DNA of 64,000 bases from Actinopolyspora xinjiangensis. Its GTDB lineage: Bacteria > Actinomycetota > Actinomycetes > Mycobacteriales > Pseudonocardiaceae. The stretch covers positions 62,001 to 126,000 of the forward strand of contig NZ_FNJR01000007.1 in NCBI RefSeq assembly GCF_900104475.1, given 5' to 3'. A program made the position numbers and the translations under genes. Under the pieces are notes generated by a model that was not told the DNA's origin, did no database searches, and saw only the letters and a list, made by a program, of their open reading frames with translations. This document shows positions 61,629-64,000 of the stretch, piece after piece (position 1 is the stretch's first letter; each line of letters starts with the position of its first letter).

Positions 61629-63710
61629 TCACGGGTTCCCGGGTGAGAGCGGCCCCGAGGCCAACAGTTCCCGCAGTTCCGCGGCGGGCACAGCGGGTGC
61701 GAACAGCCATCCCTGGTAGGTGTGCACGCCGACACCGCGCAACGACTCGAACTGTTCCGCCGTTTCCACCCCCTCGGCGGTGCAGGTGCAGCCGATGGCC
61801 TTGGCCAGATCGACGATCGCCTTGGCCACCATGAGGTCCGCCCGGACGGTGACGACGTCGCGCACGAAACCACGATCGATCTTGATCACGTCGATGGGCA
61901 GCTCGCGCAGCCGGGCCAGGGAGGAGTAACCGGTGCCGAAGTCGTCCACGGCGAAGCGAAGACCGCGCTCGGTGAGCTCGTTCATGGTGTCCCTGCCCCG
62001 TTCGGAGAGGTTGATCAACGAGGTTTCCAGCAGTTCGACGACCACCCGGTTCTGCTGAAGGCCCGTTTCGGCCGAGGCGGCGTCGAGGGTGGCCACGAAG
62101 TCGGGATCTCCCGGGGAGAGTTCGGCCAGGTTGATCGAGACCGCAGCCTGTTTCCCGTCGGGCTTGACCGGCCAATCGGAGGTGTCGCGCATGGCGTTTC
62201 GCAACACGCAGCGGTCGAGTTCACCGAGCAGGTCGGCACGCTCGGCCACCGGCAGGAACACCTCGGGGCCGAGCAGTCCCCGCTCGGGGTGGTTCCAACG
62301 CACGAGCGCCTCGGCCGCGACGATCACCCCCGTGGCCCGCACTATCGGCTGGTAGTACAGGCTCAGCTGGTCGGACTCGATCGCGGTGCGCAGCTCGCTC
62401 TCCAACTCCACCTGGCGGTCCATCGCCGAGATGAGGGTGGGACCGGCCACCGCGATCCGTCTGCGCTCGTTCGACTTCGCCTCCATCACGGCGGCCCCGG
62501 CGGAACGCAGCAGATCGTCCGCGCCCGTGGTGTCGTCGCCCACCGCGATCCCGATGGAGGCCGAGACCTGGATAGGGGGATGCCCGCGCAGGTACACCGG
62601 GCGATGGAAGAGTTCGCCGACGATATCGGCTATCGCGTCGACACCACCGGTCTCCTCGGGGGCGGGGCAGACGATCAGGTACTCGTCGGCGGCCATCCGG
62701 GCGGCCAGCCACTCCCGGGGCAGATCACTGCGCATCCGTTTCGCCATCTCGATGAGCAGTTCGTCCCCCGCGCGCAGCCCCAGGGACTCGTTGATCCGCC
62801 GGAAGTTGGTGATGTCGCAGTACAGCATCGCCAGGCCCCGCATGTCGGCCCCGCTGAGCAGCTCGTGAACGGCTGTTCGGTTCGGCAAGCCGGTCAGGCT
62901 GTCATGCGTCGCCCAGTAGCGCCACTCCTCGGCACGCCGATGACGTTCAGTGACGTCCTGGAACACCGCCAACCAGAACGGCTCCCCGGTGTCGCGCAGC
63001 GATTTCGCGACGTGCAGCTCACAGATCACCCGCCGCCCGTCGGCACGGATCATGGACCACTCTCGGGGGGTGTCGTCCTCCGGGGGTTTCCCATCCCGGA
63101 ACTCGCACAGCAGGGACTGCCTGTCCGGTTCGTCGGGATGGAGCATGTCGGCGATGTGCGCGCTCCGCATCTCGTCCTCGCCGTAACCGAACAGCTCCCG
63201 CAGCGCCGGGTTGGAGTCGAGCACACAGCCGTAGCGGTCGAACACACCGATACCGACGGGCGTGAGCCCGAACAGGTCGCGGAACCGCCGCAACGATCGT
63301 TCGAGCCGGGAGTGCGACTCGGTGTCGTCCCTGGTCACACGGGCGAATCCCTGCAGGGTTCCCGTGCTGGACCACAGCGCGATGGTGGTCACGTGCGCCC
63401 AGAACCTGGTGCCGTCCCTGCGCACCCGCCATCCCTCGTCGGTGTAGCTGCCGAGCCGAGCGGCCTGTTCGAGCAGCTGCGCCGGGTACCCGGCCGCGAG
63501 CTGCTCGGCGGTGTAGAACACCGAGATGTTGCGCCCGACGACCTCCGACGCGGCAGCACCGGTGATTCGTTCCGCTCCCGGGTTCCAGGTCGAGACGATC
63601 CCCTCGGGATCGAGGGTGTAGACCGCGTACTCCCACAGCGAGGCGCCGAACCTGCCGATCAGTTCCTCCGCGTCGGCCCGAAAACCGGGGCCGTTGTCCG
63701 CACCGCTCAT
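61629..63710 (-). CDS. PAS-PAS-GGDEF-EAL protein, probable c-di-GMP phosphodiesterase
   Basis: 693 residues. Two PAS domains (about 12-135 and 139-258), a GGDEF domain (about 265-425) and an EAL domain (about 440-685). The GGDEF signature is degenerate (Ala340-Ala-Asp-Glu-Tyr344), so cyclase activity is unlikely. The EAL domain looks active: AEALVRW (Glu467), SINLAE (Asn527), ELLETS (Glu562), VDDFGTGYSSL (Asp589, Asp590), IKIDRGF (Lys610) and AEGVET (Glu647). No transmembrane helix is evident, so sensing is probably cytoplasmic through PAS ligands. ATG 63710. In actinomycetes c-di-GMP governs development through BldD, so this enzyme could lower that signal. Confidence 0.93.
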   Translation of the reverse strand: MSGADNGPGFRADAEELIGRFGASLWEYAVYTLDPEGIVSTWNPGAERITGAAASEVVGRNISVFYTAEQLAAGYPAQLLEQAARLGSYTDEGWRVRRDGTRFWAHVTTIALWSSTGTLQGFARVTRDDTESHSRLERSLRRFRDLFGLTPVGIGVFDRYGCVLDSNPALRELFGYGEDEMRSAHIADMLHPDEPDRQSLLCEFRDGKPPEDDTPREWSMIRADGRRVICELHVAKSLRDTGEPFWLAVFQDVTERHRRAEEWRYWATHDSLTGLPNRTAVHELLSGADMRGLAMLYCDITNFRRINESLGLRAGDELLIEMAKRMRSDLPREWLAARMAADEYLIVCPAPEETGGVDAIADIVGELFHRPVYLRGHPPIQVSASIGIAVGDDTTGADDLLRSAGAAVMEAKSNERRRIAVAGPTLISAMDRQVELESELRTAIESDQLSLYYQPIVRATGVIVAAEALVRWNHPERGLLGPEVFLPVAERADLLGELDRCVLRNAMRDTSDWPVKPDGKQAAVSINLAELSPGDPDFVATLDAASAETGLQQNRVVVELLETSLINLSERGRDTMNELTERGLRFAVDDFGTGYSSLARLRELPIDVIKIDRGFVRDVVTVRADLMVAKAIVDLAKAIGCTCTAEGVETAEQFESLRGVGVHTYQGWLFAPAVPAAELRELLASGPLSPGNP

Positions 63711-64000
63711 CTCCAGCTCCGGTCACCGGGTCACGACGGCTTCCAGGGCCGAACCGGTTCGGAAAACCCCGGTTCCACCGCGCACGACCGCCACCCAACG
63801 GCAACCGGGGCTCGCGGAACCGCGGTTTCCGACCCACAGGCCCGTTCTCGAGTGTCCGCCCGCACCACGGACCGCGCACGGCATCCGGGAACGGAGCCCG
63901 CCTCCTCGTCGGGACGACCTGCGCGGATGTCGAACGTGAGCTGACGCCCCCTCATCCTGCTCGCTCACCGAACGAGGACGACGATGACGCTCCCCAGCGG
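63711..64000. other. Right-end intergenic region, possible start of next gene
   Basis: There is no complete gene. An ATG at 63984 on the plus strand is preceded by GAGGACGACG and could open the next gene (first residues M-T-L-P-S), but only 17 bases are visible. The rest holds the upstream region of the EAL protein gene. Confidence 0.3.

Noticed and set aside
61722-63944. Plus-strand open frame of 740 codons
   Set aside because: Antisense to the PAS-GGDEF-EAL gene, same compositional artefact.

Overview
The window is a chromosomal segment of a high-GC actinomycete, most likely a member of the Pseudonocardiales (Actinopolyspora/Saccharopolyspora-like). This placement is an inference. It rests on the codon bias, NucS mismatch repair, a MurA with Asp at position 117, a chaplin-like secreted peptide, a DUF397 protein, a DivIVA/Scy-like coiled-coil protein, and the actinobacterial gene orders lysA-hom-thrC-thrB-rho-rpmE-prfA-prmC-tsaC-wecA-atp-DUF2550 and thiolase/methylmalonyl-CoA epimerase. 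I saw no CRISPR array, rRNA, insertion sequence or prophage. There is one tRNA gene, tRNA-Arg(CCG). Many genes appear leaderless: a TANNNT -10 box sits 6-8 bases before the start codon and no Shine-Dalgarno sequence is visible.

Layout. 1-16.2 kb: mixed housekeeping and accessory genes. These are a 5'-truncated zinc metallopeptidase, a thioredoxin/TPR protein, the chaplin-like peptide, a thiamine-binding protein, MarR, a DUF3817 protein, DinB, a PH-like membrane protein, thiolase and methylmalonyl-CoA epimerase, TetR, an SPW protein, a long coiled-coil protein with a recent 66-bp internal duplication, hydrolases, a GNAT and a DUF3558-like lipoprotein. 16.2-22.8 kb: a PTS-type dihydroxyacetone kinase operon (dhaK-dhaL-dhaM), a succinic-semialdehyde-type aldehyde dehydrogenase, and a sodium:solute symporter with a small membrane partner. 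23.3-24.0 kb: three very small unrecognised ORFs in a row, the first with a near-perfect ribosome binding site. 24.2-29.8 kb: nucS, a Nudix hydrolase, a LysE-exporter remnant, a Rieske lipoprotein, a small hydrolase, a DUF397 protein and murA.

29.9-31.7 kb: a cobalamin adenosyltransferase and a GNAT gene, with two direct copies of a 111-bp palindromic repeat on either side of the GNAT gene and an 89-bp mosaic hairpin between the adenosyltransferase and the GNAT. 31.7-41.3 kb: the complete F1Fo ATP synthase operon atpB-E-F-H-A-G-D-C, preceded by an AtpI-like protein and the WecA-type glycosyltransferase and followed by DUF2550. 41.6-48.4 kb: tsaC, an inserted hydrolase, prmC, prfA, rpmE and rho. 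49.4-55.8 kb: argS-lysA-hom-thrC-thrB, an aspartate-family amino acid operon with start/stop overlaps. 55.9-64 kb: a CDF metal exporter with an AT-rich palindrome upstream, tRNA-Arg(CCG) with an intrinsic terminator, an esterase/MFS pair, a secreted lipase, and a PAS-PAS-GGDEF-EAL protein whose GGDEF motif is degenerate.

Functional links. Thiolase, methylmalonyl-CoA epimerase and the cobalamin adenosyltransferase fit a propionyl-/methylmalonyl-CoA pathway. NucS and DinB serve genome maintenance. MurA and WecA act at the start of cell-envelope synthesis. The ATP synthase, translation-termination and aspartate-pathway blocks are conserved housekeeping. Most of the strongest unexplained signals lie at 22.8-24.1 kb and 30.5-31.7 kb.
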